Source: UBA2231 sp964415175 (GTDB lineage: Bacteria > Elusimicrobiota > Elusimicrobia > Elusimicrobiales > UBA9959). Taken from it: a stretch of DNA of 64,000 nucleotides. The notes under the pieces are model-generated. The model ran no database searches and was not told the DNA's origin. It saw only the letters and a program-made list of their open reading frames with translations. Position numbers and translations under genes: made by a program. The DNA is taken from assembly GCA_964415175.1 (NCBI GenBank), contig CAYPYG010000005.1, positions 43,675 through 107,674 on the forward strand, given 5' to 3'. Shown here piece by piece: positions 26,201 to 32,976 of this stretch. Every line of letters starts with the position of its first letter. Position 1 is the stretch's first letter.

Positions 26201-26573
26201 GAGCCTGTCCGCGCTCTCCCTGGACCTCGACTCGGCGCGCAGCGCGCTGGCCGTGGCGGAGGCTAAACTCGCGAAACTTTCCTCCTCCCTCGATTCCGAG
26301 AAACGCAAGCGCGAGGAGACGGAGACTTCTTCCCAGGCCGCCGCCGGCGCGCTGCGCGAGAAGGAGGAGCAGCTGCGCGCGCTGGAGAAACGCGCCGCAC
26401 GGCTCGAGACCGACCTGAACGACGCCCGTTCCGCCTCGGAAGCGGCCGCCGTGGAGGCCGCCCGCCTTTCCGGCGAGATAAAGGAACTGCGCCGGGTAAA
26501 GGAAGAGCACGAAAAGACCAAGCTGATGCTGGAGCAGCTCAAGGAAAGGCTCAGGCAATGGAAGAAGGAATGA
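23244..26573 (+). CDS. Giant coiled-coil protein, unknown function
   Basis: 1109 residues that are almost all heptad-patterned coiled coil, very rich in Glu, Lys, Arg, Ala and Leu, from residue ~15 (TDLETARLALRWALDKLRANQEE) to the end (MLEQLKERLRQWKKE). No signal peptide, membrane helix or globular domain is evident. I chose the ATG at 23244 (after AGGA, MNDKWDESSF); the frame extends 50 codons upstream but that part covers the leader hairpin and is not protein-like. It overlaps the kinase-like gene by 16 bp, and a receiver gene follows, so it may be a scaffold for that signalling pair or a cytoskeletal/polar protein (inference). Confidence 0.8.
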   Translation: MNDKWDESSFNEQAITDLETARLALRWALDKLRANQEEALKSRQNLQEKASQVTFLENQLRTRNAEMERQQRAQEEEIKSRQETLEYQFRSRLDRLTEREKELEDNAARMESAFKLREQRLTEDFQKRSEELRGRWGQVEGEIWQLRQEQLLKQQEFEKLYAERLAAEQQRAQEEAGTLRAELEKSYETRVQDLEKREQALNEELRKQEAVMKWARDSWQKEADERERKLKARELEIEKKLLEKQQELDEHKVKVGLLEKQLTDLPEAVRKRDEELERYRGALESLEGVIRTLEGEKKQLAQESDSRQSRLSEALEAEKQRFKDLESEIPKRLKIAIEHERTRLQEKAADLEKNFGLDLRKKQDEVDYLERNLRTFEETIKTLQTEREGLAQKAEQLQTQLNIRSEETSFRERQLQSEYEVRLKVELEKQSRSLRSETETAQRIYEDNLRLKVEEIAHLRKELETLAGEKADLFASTSELRRQLEVQKDKYERDLASARSSLKQSHDAELERRLEEEAARHGQARAALQKDFAAQLENLGLIAAERDAELARFKSELQRQAAEKAEAVAREKEKSRQDLELQAKNFAATEKLYQEKELQAARNLDALRVDKEEALLRERERLERLYSEREKDFDEQTARKDQELSRLREEIARAEADKESLRKELVSERETLTRRLKELQEAAARAESARSGELESVRAAEREKYAEQLDRREKETAALAKAKEEQDAAYRRSLEDFRARLSEAVSKMEDLKAVAEERQARVSALQLEISEERRRYGEEHNSLSSKLADREKQLRFLKDAYDSLKSESETAAHGLRKRAEETMARMKSLEEQKAASELSLAEARRELDLRKAEAARSEEEARRLHAEAEGLRNAAARGAEDARSRENALRGRIEIMEAEAAGKAALAGDLTSELKLRNSELSGLVQENSRLKQELDSSLLDLRRASEAAKADAETLSRKLAETESAKQQLRARVSDLESRAAASEESLSALSLDLDSARSALAVAEAKLAKLSSSLDSEKRKREETETSSQAAAGALREKEEQLRALEKRAARLETDLNDARSASEAAAVEAARLSGEIKELRRVKEEHEKTKLMLEQLKERLRQWKKE

Positions 26574-27907
26574 ACTCTTCCGGCCTGGAAGGGCTGGACG
26601 AGGAACTGGAACAGTTCCTTTCGGATGTGCGGTCCAGGGAGCGCGATCATTCGGCGCGCATCGTCGAACTGGAAGCGGAGGTCCGCCGCCGGGACGAGGA
26701 GCTGAAGGCCCTGGAGGCCGGGCTCGCCGCCGCCGAGTCCTCCCGCCTCTCGGCCGAGCAGGAGGCCTGCGCGCGGCTCGGTTCCCTGCGCGCGGAGCTT
26801 TCCGAACGCGACGCCGCCTCTTCCCGCCTGGCGCTGAAGGCGGAGGAACTTTCCGCGCGCATAACTTCCCTCGAGAAGGAGCTGGAACGGGAGCGCTCCG
26901 CCAGCCGCGAGAAGGACGTCTATATCCAGACCGCCAAGTCCGCCGTCAAAGGCCGCGACGCCGAGTTCGAGAAGGTCTGGCGGATGCTGGAGGAGGCCCG
27001 CGCCGAGACCGCCTCCTGGAAGGCCCGGACCGCGGAGCGGGATGCCCGCCTGGAGGCCGCCGCCGGGGAGAACAAGGCCCTCGCCCTGGAGATACGGAAA
27101 CTGAACAATTCCCTGCAGCAGGCCGCCCTCGGTTTCAGTCAGAAACTGGCGCTCGTCAGGCGGGAGACCCCGTCCGCCGGCGGAGCCCGTTCCGGAGAGG
27201 CCCCGGACGCGGGCGCCCCCGGACCGGAAAGCGCTGTCCGGGAGGCTGCTTCCGGTCCGCTGGACATGGCGGCCGCGCTCGCGCGCCGGGTCTCCGGTTT
27301 CGCCGGCGCGCTGCGGGACCGCGCGGAGTCCCGCCTGAAGGCGTCGCGGGGAAAGGACCTGAAAGAGCCGCTCGGCGCCATAATACGCGGTCTGGCCGCG
27401 CTGCAGGAACGCATGGAGACGGCGGCCTCTCTTTCCGGGCCGGCGCCGCTGCGGCTGGAGCCCGTGGACCTGGGAAAAATAGCCGGGGAGGCTCTTTCTT
27501 CCGCCGCTTCTACGCCCGGGCTGACTTCTTTCGAGCCGAAGCTCTCGGCGGCAGCGGACCTGCCGCCGCTGAGGGCCGACCGGGCGCGCCTGCTGGAGGC
27601 GCTCGGGCACGTGCTGGTCAACGCGGCGGAGGCGATGCCCGGCGGGGGCAGGATCTCGGTGGAGATAAGCCGCTCCCGGGGCGGGCAGGTGGTCAGCGTC
27701 GCGGACGACGGGCCCGGCGTGGACGCCGGGAACATGCCGTCGCTCTTCGAACCTTTTTTCTCCACGAAGCCCGGAAAACTCGGGCTCGGTCTGACGATAG
27801 CCAGGAGCATAATAAAGTCCCACGGCGGGGATATCGCCGTCTACAGCGGGCCGGGCCGCGGTACGCGGGCCGAGATCTTCATTCCCGAAACGCCTGAGAA
27901 AGGCTGA
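26558..27907 (+). CDS. Coiled-coil protein with histidine-kinase ATPase domain but no phospho-acceptor His
   Basis: 449 residues. Residues ~1-200 are coiled coil. Around 263-280 a DHp-like helix reads KDLKEPLGAIIRGL, where typical kinases have HELRTPL; the His is replaced by Lys. The catalytic ATPase domain looks intact: N box HVLVNAAEAMPGGG (near 350), G1 VADDGPGVDAG, F box LFEPFFSTKP, G2 GLGLTIARSI, and a final GRGTRAEIFIPE. No membrane segment. It may bind ATP and act as a pseudokinase, or use another acceptor. The receiver gene starts 7 bp after its stop. Confidence 0.8.
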   Translation: MEEGMNSSGLEGLDEELEQFLSDVRSRERDHSARIVELEAEVRRRDEELKALEAGLAAAESSRLSAEQEACARLGSLRAELSERDAASSRLALKAEELSARITSLEKELERERSASREKDVYIQTAKSAVKGRDAEFEKVWRMLEEARAETASWKARTAERDARLEAAAGENKALALEIRKLNNSLQQAALGFSQKLALVRRETPSAGGARSGEAPDAGAPGPESAVREAASGPLDMAAALARRVSGFAGALRDRAESRLKASRGKDLKEPLGAIIRGLAALQERMETAASLSGPAPLRLEPVDLGKIAGEALSSAASTPGLTSFEPKLSAAADLPPLRADRARLLEALGHVLVNAAEAMPGGGRISVEISRSRGGQVVSVADDGPGVDAGNMPSLFEPFFSTKPGKLGLGLTIARSIIKSHGGDIAVYSGPGRGTRAEIFIPETPEKG

Positions 27908-27914
27908 ACCGTCC

Positions 27915-28397
27915 ATGGCCAGGATACTGATAGTGGACGATGAGCCCGATATGCGGCTGGTGATAAGCGCCGCTCTGCGGCTGCGCGGTCACGAGGTGAC
28001 CGAGGCTCAGGACGGGCCGGCCGCGCTGGCCGCACTGGAGGGGGAGAAGCCCGGACTGGTCCTGCTGGACATCCGTCTGCCCGGTATGGACGGCATAGAG
28101 GTGCTCGGGCGCATACGCGGGATCAGCCGCTCGCTGCCCGTCGTGATGATGACGGGCTACGGCCACATCCACTCGGCCGCCGGAGTGGCGGAACTGGGCG
28201 CCGACGGCTATCTGCAGAAGCCTTTCGGGGACCAGGAGCTCGCGGAGACGGTCGGCCGCTTCGCTTCCGGTAAGCGGTCCGCGCCGTCCGAAGGGGAGCC
28301 ATCCCGGCCGGCGGCTGAGGACCGCCGCGGCCGGGCTTTTTTCGCCGTCTCGCTCCTGCTGGTCCTGGCCGCCTCGCTGCTGCTCCTTTTCCGCTGA
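27915..28397 (+). CDS. Response-regulator receiver with C-terminal transmembrane helix
   Basis: 160 residues. Residues 1-118 are a full receiver: acidic pair DDEPD (9-13), phospho-acceptor Asp in LVLLDIRLPGMDG (near 53), Thr in VVMMTGYG and Lys in LQKPFGD. After a Ser/Pro/Arg linker the last ~22 residues (FFAVSLLLVLAASLLLLFR) form one transmembrane helix with no output domain. It would tether the receiver to the membrane. A tail-anchored receiver is unusual. Third gene of the operon with the coiled-coil and kinase-like proteins. Confidence 0.85.
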   Translation: MARILIVDDEPDMRLVISAALRLRGHEVTEAQDGPAALAALEGEKPGLVLLDIRLPGMDGIEVLGRIRGISRSLPVVMMTGYGHIHSAAGVAELGADGYLQKPFGDQELAETVGRFASGKRSAPSEGEPSRPAAEDRRGRAFFAVSLLLVLAASLLLLFR

Positions 28398-28415
28398 ACG
28401 GCCGCGCCCGCGGCG

Positions 28416-28457
28416 AAAAAAAAACCGGCCCCCTCGCGGGGACCGGTCCTCTTTTTT
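28416..28457. terminator. Bidirectional terminator between receiver gene and pilin gene
   Basis: ACCGG-CCCC-TCGC-GGGG-CCGGT (28424-28447) with an A9 run on the left and a T6 run on the right, so it can end both the + strand operon and the - strand pilin transcript. Confidence 0.85.
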
Positions 28458-28468
28458 CGGCGGTATCC

Positions 28469-28900
28469 TCAGATGAGGTCGCGGGTGCAGTTCGCCTGGC
28501 TGCAGGTGGTCGCGCCGGTGTCTACATTGTAGGTCAGCACGTAGCTGCCGTAGGTCGCGGGCGCCGCGGGGGCGGCGTTGCGGGTGGCGGTTATGCTGCC
28601 CCCGGTGAGCGAGATGTTGTAGACCTTCATCACGCAGCCGCTGGTCCCGGCGCAGTCCGTGCCGCTGGCGTTCTTGAAGGTCACGTCGAGGACGTCCCAG
28701 TTGTTGGTGTATTCGCCGTTCTTGGCCATGGCGCGCGACTGGGCCGCCTTTACCGAGGCGAAGACCGACTGCGCTTCCGCTATGCGGGAGCGCTCGACGA
28801 CCTTGAAGTACTGGGGTATGGCCATGGAGGCCAGGATGCCGATGATGAGCACCACGACGAGCAGCTCTATCAGGGTGAAACCTTTGCGTATCTTTTGCAT
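28469..28900 (-). CDS. Type IV major-pilin-like protein, copy A
   Basis: 143 residues. Prepilin leader MQKIRKG is cut before Phe, giving the N-methylated FTLIELLVVVLIIGILASMAIPQY helix (N-terminal Glu5 present). The C-terminal domain has four Cys in CAGTSGC and CSQANC patterns, probably two disulfides. From the Lys-Gly-Phe cleavage site onward it is identical in protein to copy B, with a single synonymous base change (Cys codon TGC/TGT). Preceded by AAGGAG. PilT for retraction is encoded at 35390; no assembly ATPase, PilC or secretin is in the window. Confidence 0.95.
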   Translation of the reverse strand: MQKIRKGFTLIELLVVVLIIGILASMAIPQYFKVVERSRIAEAQSVFASVKAAQSRAMAKNGEYTNNWDVLDVTFKNASGTDCAGTSGCVMKVYNISLTGGSITATRNAAPAAPATYGSYVLTYNVDTGATTCSQANCTRDLI

Positions 28901-29035
28901 TTTTCTACGGTTCTCCTTAGTTATATTTCGGCGCTTTGTCGGAAGTGTCCCCCGGTCCTTCAGTCCCAGCTCCGCCCCCGGCGCGGCCTAAGTTCGGAGA
29001 AATACTAATAAAAAAATACCGGCAAAATCAAGCGG

Positions 29036-29059
29036 CCTTCCCGGGCGGACCCGGGAAGG
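29036..29059. terminator. Perfect hairpin after pilin copy B
   Basis: CCTTCCCGGG-CGGA-CCCGGGAAGG, a 10-bp perfect stem, lies ~35 bp after the copy B stop. On the - strand T-runs occur only ~20-30 bases later, so it may be an mRNA-stabilising 3' hairpin or a weak terminator. The rest of 28901-29091 is the copy A leader with no further signal seen. Confidence 0.45.
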
Positions 29060-29091
29060 TACGTTTGTCCGGCGCTTCGGCTACCCGCGGC

Positions 29092-29523
29092 TCAGATGAG
29101 GTCGCGGGTACAGTTCGCCTGGCTGCAGGTGGTCGCGCCGGTGTCTACATTGTAGGTCAGCACGTAGCTGCCGTAGGTCGCGGGCGCCGCGGGGGCGGCG
29201 TTGCGGGTGGCGGTTATGCTGCCCCCGGTGAGCGAGATGTTGTAGACCTTCATCACGCAGCCGCTGGTCCCGGCGCAGTCCGTGCCGCTGGCGTTCTTGA
29301 AGGTCACGTCGAGGACGTCCCAGTTGTTGGTGTATTCGCCGTTCTTGGCCATGGCGCGCGACTGGGCCGCCTTTACCGAGGCGAAGACCGACTGCGCTTC
29401 CGCTATGCGGGAGCGCTCGACGACCTTGAAGTACTGGGGTATGGCCATGGAGGCCAGGATGCCGATGATGAGCACCACGACGAGCAGCTCTATCAGGGTG
29501 AAACCTTTTTTCGCGTTCTTCAT
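29092..29523 (-). CDS. Type IV major-pilin-like protein, copy B
   Basis: 143 residues. The leader is MKNAKKG, different from copy A, while everything from the cleavage site to the stop is the same protein. Mature sequence starts FTLIELLVVVLIIG. The divergence in leader and upstream DNA against near-identity of the mature part suggests recent gene conversion or selection for the same pilin under two promoters. A TATACT/TATATA-type -10 lies about 40 bp upstream of the ATG. Confidence 0.95.
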   Translation of the reverse strand: MKNAKKGFTLIELLVVVLIIGILASMAIPQYFKVVERSRIAEAQSVFASVKAAQSRAMAKNGEYTNNWDVLDVTFKNASGTDCAGTSGCVMKVYNISLTGGSITATRNAAPAAPATYGSYVLTYNVDTGATTCSQANCTRDLI

Positions 29524-29631
29524 GATACCGTCCTTACCGGAATATCGCGCGGGGACCTTCCCCGCCTTATATAAGTATACCGCCGCCGCCGGGCCGCGGC
29601 GGTGTGAATTTTGTGATTTTTGTGTGAAGAT

Positions 29632-30345
29632 TTACCCGCGCCCTTCGGGGCACTCCCACTTGTAGCCGAGGCTTTCCACCGTGACGATGCACCCTTTCAT
29701 CCTGCCCAGGTTCTTGCGCAGGTTCTTCACGTGCGTGTCTATCACCCGGCTCGTGTTCGCGTAGGGCCGTTCCCAGATCCTCTCCATGAAGAACTCCCGG
29801 GTTATTACGCGCCCGCTTTTCCTGACCAGGAGGTAGAGGATCTCGAATTCCTTGGGGGAAAGTTCGAGCCTGCGGCCGTCGACGGAGACCTCGTGGCGCT
29901 GGCGGTCAATGACCAGCCCGCGCGACCGGAGGGGTTCCTCCTCGGGGCCGTCCTCGCCCGCGGCGCGGCTGCGCCGTATCAGGGCCTTGATCCTGGCCAC
30001 CAGTTCGGCGGCGCCGAAAGGTTTGGTCAGGTAGTCGTCCCCGCCGAGCTCCAGGCCCAGCACCTTGCTCACTTCGCTCGCGTCGGTGCTGAGGAACATC
30101 ATGGGGATGCGGCCGGCGGGCCCCCCGGCCGCGCGGACGCGCCGGCAGAGGTCCAGGCCGCTCATGCCCGGCAGGCGCAGGTCCACTACCATAAGGTCCG
30201 GGAAAGAGGAGGCCAGCAGCTTGAGCGCCTGTTCGGCGCTGGTACAGGTCGTGACGCCGAACCCCTCCAGTTCCAGGAGGTCCTTTATGGATTTGAGCAG
30301 CGAAAGTTCGTCGTCGACCACCAGGATCTTCTGTTTCTGGTTCAC
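29632..30345 (-). CDS. OmpR/PhoB-family response regulator
   Basis: 237 residues. Receiver (DDE near residue 11-13, phospho-acceptor in LMVVDLRLPGMSG near 56, Lys in LTKPFGAAE) and a C-terminal winged helix (ELSPKEFEILYLLVRKSGRVITREFFMERIW, then SRVIDTHVKNLRKNLG). Overlaps the sensor kinase gene by 4 bp. Being next to the pilins suggests pilus or surface regulation, but targets are not known. Confidence 0.95.
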   Translation of the reverse strand: MNQKQKILVVDDELSLLKSIKDLLELEGFGVTTCTSAEQALKLLASSFPDLMVVDLRLPGMSGLDLCRRVRAAGGPAGRIPMMFLSTDASEVSKVLGLELGGDDYLTKPFGAAELVARIKALIRRSRAAGEDGPEEEPLRSRGLVIDRQRHEVSVDGRRLELSPKEFEILYLLVRKSGRVITREFFMERIWERPYANTSRVIDTHVKNLRKNLGRMKGCIVTVESLGYKWECPEGRG

Positions 30346-31769
30346 CGTTCGCCATCCTTCCTTCCGGCCGGCAGGACGAACGTGAAGACCGAGCCTTTGC
30401 CCGGCTCGCTCTCCACTTCGATCCTGCCGCCGTGCTGTTCCGCTATGAAGCCGGCGATGAACAACCCCAGGCCGGTCCCCTGCCGGGCGGAGGGCCGTTC
30501 CCGTCCGGCCGGTCTTATGCGGTAGAATTTCTCGAAGATCCGGCCCAGTTCCCCGGCCGGTATGCCGATCCCGGTATCGGCCACCCTGACTTTCTGCCCG
30601 CCGTCCTCCGCCGCCACGAACACCTGCACCCCGCCCGAATCGGTGAACTTGAGGGCGTTACCCACGAGATTGGAAACGACCTGGTAAAGGCGCTCCGGGT
30701 CGCCTTCGATGTCCGGCAGTTCCCCGCCGACGACGAGTTCCAGCTGCAGCCCCCTGGCCGCGGCGTAGGGCCTGAAGGACCTGACCGCCCTGTCGGCTAT
30801 TTCCTCCAGGTCCACGGGCCGCGGGCTGAGCGCCGCTTTACCGGAATCTATGCGGGCCACTTCGAGCAGTGAGTCGATGAAGAGGTTGAGCCGCTGCAGG
30901 TGCTCCCTGACCGAGACCAGCTGTTCCGGTATTCTTGCGTGCTCCTTTTTCGCCGCGAGCGCCTCCACCATGTCGGCGCACAGCCCGATGCCGGTCACCG
31001 GAGAGCGCAGGTCGTGGGTTATGCTGGAGGTCAGGTCCCGTTTCATCTCCTCGGACCTGGCCAGGCGGTCCGCCATCTCGTTGAATTCGGCGGCCAGCCG
31101 GCCCATCTCGTCGCGCCGCGTCACGGGGATCCTGTGGGCGAAACGGCCCGCCCCTATCATCTTCGCGCCCGCCGAAAGCGCCTGTATGGGCGCGGCCACC
31201 ACGCGCGTGATGATCAGGGCGCCCAGGCAGCCTATGGCGAAGGCGGCCGAAAGCACGAACGCGAAGCGCCGCAGGGAACTTCGCAGCGACTCCTCTATCT
31301 TCTGGTAGAGGCTCTGGGTGGAAAAATCCACCCTCGCGGAGACCCTGCCCCCGCCCGGCGCCGCGGTCTCGATGGAAGCCTTCAGTATCTCTATACCGTT
31401 GTCTTCCACCGTGACCCAGTTCCCGGCGGCGGGAGGCCGGAAAGAGCCGGGCAGGTACCTGGAGGGCCTGTAATAAGGAGTGTTGTAGCGTTCGCTGAGG
31501 AAGACCGCGCCCCCGGCGTCCGCGCAGGAGACCATCATGGTCTCGGGGGTCTTTATGAAGGACTTGAAATAACGATAAGCGGAGGATTTCCCCGGGCCGC
31601 CGCTTTCCCGGCAGACCTCGGCCAGGGACAGCAGCACCCGCAGGTTCCTGTCCCGCGCGGCGCCGGAGACGGAGCCCAGTTCGTTGTGGAGGAAAAGGAC
31701 GAGCAGTACGGTGGAGACGGCGGTCATCAGCCCCAGCATGAGGAGGATGAGCCTGGTGCGTATGCTCAT
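30342..31769 (-). CDS. Membrane sensor histidine kinase
   Basis: 475 residues. Two transmembrane helices (about 7-27 and 168-190) flank a ~140-residue periplasmic sensor. HAMP domain (VVAAPIQALSAGAKMIGAGRFAHRI), then DHp with THDLRSPVTGIG (phospho-acceptor His near 258), and an ATPase domain with NLVGNALKFTDSG, VADTGIGIPAGELG and GTGLGLFIAGFIAEQHGG. A complete, classic kinase, in contrast to the His-less protein at 26558. Ligand unknown. Confidence 0.95.
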   Translation of the reverse strand: MSIRTRLILLMLGLMTAVSTVLLVLFLHNELGSVSGAARDRNLRVLLSLAEVCRESGGPGKSSAYRYFKSFIKTPETMMVSCADAGGAVFLSERYNTPYYRPSRYLPGSFRPPAAGNWVTVEDNGIEILKASIETAAPGGGRVSARVDFSTQSLYQKIEESLRSSLRRFAFVLSAAFAIGCLGALIITRVVAAPIQALSAGAKMIGAGRFAHRIPVTRRDEMGRLAAEFNEMADRLARSEEMKRDLTSSITHDLRSPVTGIGLCADMVEALAAKKEHARIPEQLVSVREHLQRLNLFIDSLLEVARIDSGKAALSPRPVDLEEIADRAVRSFRPYAAARGLQLELVVGGELPDIEGDPERLYQVVSNLVGNALKFTDSGGVQVFVAAEDGGQKVRVADTGIGIPAGELGRIFEKFYRIRPAGRERPSARQGTGLGLFIAGFIAEQHGGRIEVESEPGKGSVFTFVLPAGRKDGER

Positions 31770-31776
31770 AAAAAAA

Positions 31777-31848
31777 TGCGCCCGGCGCGATTCGAACGCG
31801 CGGCCACCCGCTTAAAAGGCGGATGCTCTACCACTGAGCTACGGGCGC
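31777..31848 (-). tRNA. tRNA-Lys (anticodon TTT)
   Basis: Read on the - strand: acceptor GCGCCCG pairs with CGGGCGC, discriminator A, no encoded CCA, followed at once by a T7 run that can act as terminator. Anticodon loop CTTTTAA gives TTT. T loop GTTCGAATC is normal. Confidence 0.96.
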
Positions 31849-31856
31849 TCATGTCG

Positions 31857-32071
31857 CACCCCTCGCTTGCGCTCGGGGCGGATCGCGCCCGGCCTTCGAT
31901 AGGAAAACGGCCGGGTGCTCCACAAGGGGAACCAAAGGTTCCCCGTTTCGTCGTCGCTCGCTTTATCCGGCCATTAAAGTCCGGAACCGCTCGCTGAACC
32001 CCTCCTATAAGGGCCCGGCGCTCGCTGACGAACGAACTCGCGCCGGCTTATCAAAACCCGCCGCAGGCGGA
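31857..32071. other. Hairpin-dense spacer between tRNA-Lys and ftsQ
   Basis: No gene. Hairpins seen: CCCGGCC/GGCCGGG (31888-31915), GGGGAACC-AAA-GGTTCCCC (31926-31944), CCGGCGC/GCGCCGG (32015-32046) and CCGCC-GCA-GGCGG (32058-32070). The string CGCTCGCT recurs four times with small changes. It might be an ftsQAZ leader RNA or a repeat remnant. A possible -35 TTGACG at 32072 has no well-spaced -10; TAGAAT at 32100 is a likely -10 for ftsQ. Confidence 0.4.
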
Positions 32072-32117
32072 TTGACGAGAAAGGATTATACAAAAAATGT
32101 AGAATGTCGCCTAACGT

Positions 32118-32909
32118 ATGGCGAGGAACCGGAGATACAAGGTCAAGGTCCGCTTCAAGGTGCGCAAGCGCAGCCTCGGGCTGGCCGGCGGCGCGGCGCT
32201 CGCCGTCTTCCTCGCCGTCTCCGCCGTCTACGGCGCCAGGATAGCCTGGGACTGGGTCTCGCCCCGCTTCAGCCGCGGTCTCATAAAGTTCCGGCTGGAA
32301 CGCCCGGTGGTGGAGGTCCCGGCCGCCAGCGTGGAAAAATGGCTCGCGGCCCACCTGGAGTCCCGGAAAGGCGAGGAATGGACCCGCGCCGATCTCTCCC
32401 GCCTGCTGGCGAAGGTGAAGACCCGCTACCCCTACCTGAAGGACGTCTCCGTTTCGCGGAACTACCTGACGGGGGCCCTGCGCTTCAGGGCCGGCGTTGA
32501 GACCGTCGTGGCGCCCGCCCTGCGCGGCGGCGCCGCCTGCTACCTGGGAGAGAGCGGCCGCCTTTTCCCCGAAATCTACCCGGAGGCCGTGCCGGGCGGC
32601 GTCAGCGTTTCGCTGCCCGCCGGCCCGGACCGTTTCCCGTCCGAAGCGGCCTTCCTGGCCCGCCTCAACGCCCTTTCCGGCCTTTTCGACCGGAGACCGC
32701 TCTCGTTGTCCTGTCCGCACGGGAAAAAGACCTGCCGGCTGGCGCTGGACGACGGCAGCGAGGTGCTCTGGGGCGGGTTTGAATTCACGCGCGCAAAAAT
32801 ATTAAGATTGAACGAGGTCCTGGAGAGATCGGCTTCCAGGCTCAAGGGACCCTACAAAGTGGACCTGCGCTATTTCGAGGACGGCAGGGCGGTCGTTTCG
32901 TCGCTCTGA
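32118..32909 (+). CDS. ftsQ: Cell division protein FtsQ
   Basis: 263 residues: short basic cytoplasmic tail (MARNRRYKVKVRFKVRKR), one transmembrane helix (about 22-42), then a POTRA-like and beta domain. TRYPYLKDVSVSRNYLTGALRF matches the FtsQ/DivIB POTRA strand pattern, and a WGGFEFTRAKILRLNEVL segment resembles the late beta-domain motif (W/G..k...L..ll). Assignment rests mainly on place directly before ftsA and ftsZ. Cys at CPHGKKTC could form a disulfide. Confidence 0.82.
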   Translation: MARNRRYKVKVRFKVRKRSLGLAGGAALAVFLAVSAVYGARIAWDWVSPRFSRGLIKFRLERPVVEVPAASVEKWLAAHLESRKGEEWTRADLSRLLAKVKTRYPYLKDVSVSRNYLTGALRFRAGVETVVAPALRGGAACYLGESGRLFPEIYPEAVPGGVSVSLPAGPDRFPSEAAFLARLNALSGLFDRRPLSLSCPHGKKTCRLALDDGSEVLWGGFEFTRAKILRLNEVLERSASRLKGPYKVDLRYFEDGRAVVSSL

Positions 32910-32976
32910 GCCCGCCGCCGGCGTCCGTTCCCGCGGTAAGCCGTCAATACATCCTGTTAACCGGAGACTTCGACTT

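Noticed and set aside
23229..26558. A 1109-codon - strand open frame opposite the coiled-coil gene
   Set aside because: Mirror of the regular codon pattern of the coiled coil; Leu/Gly-rich and without protein-like features.
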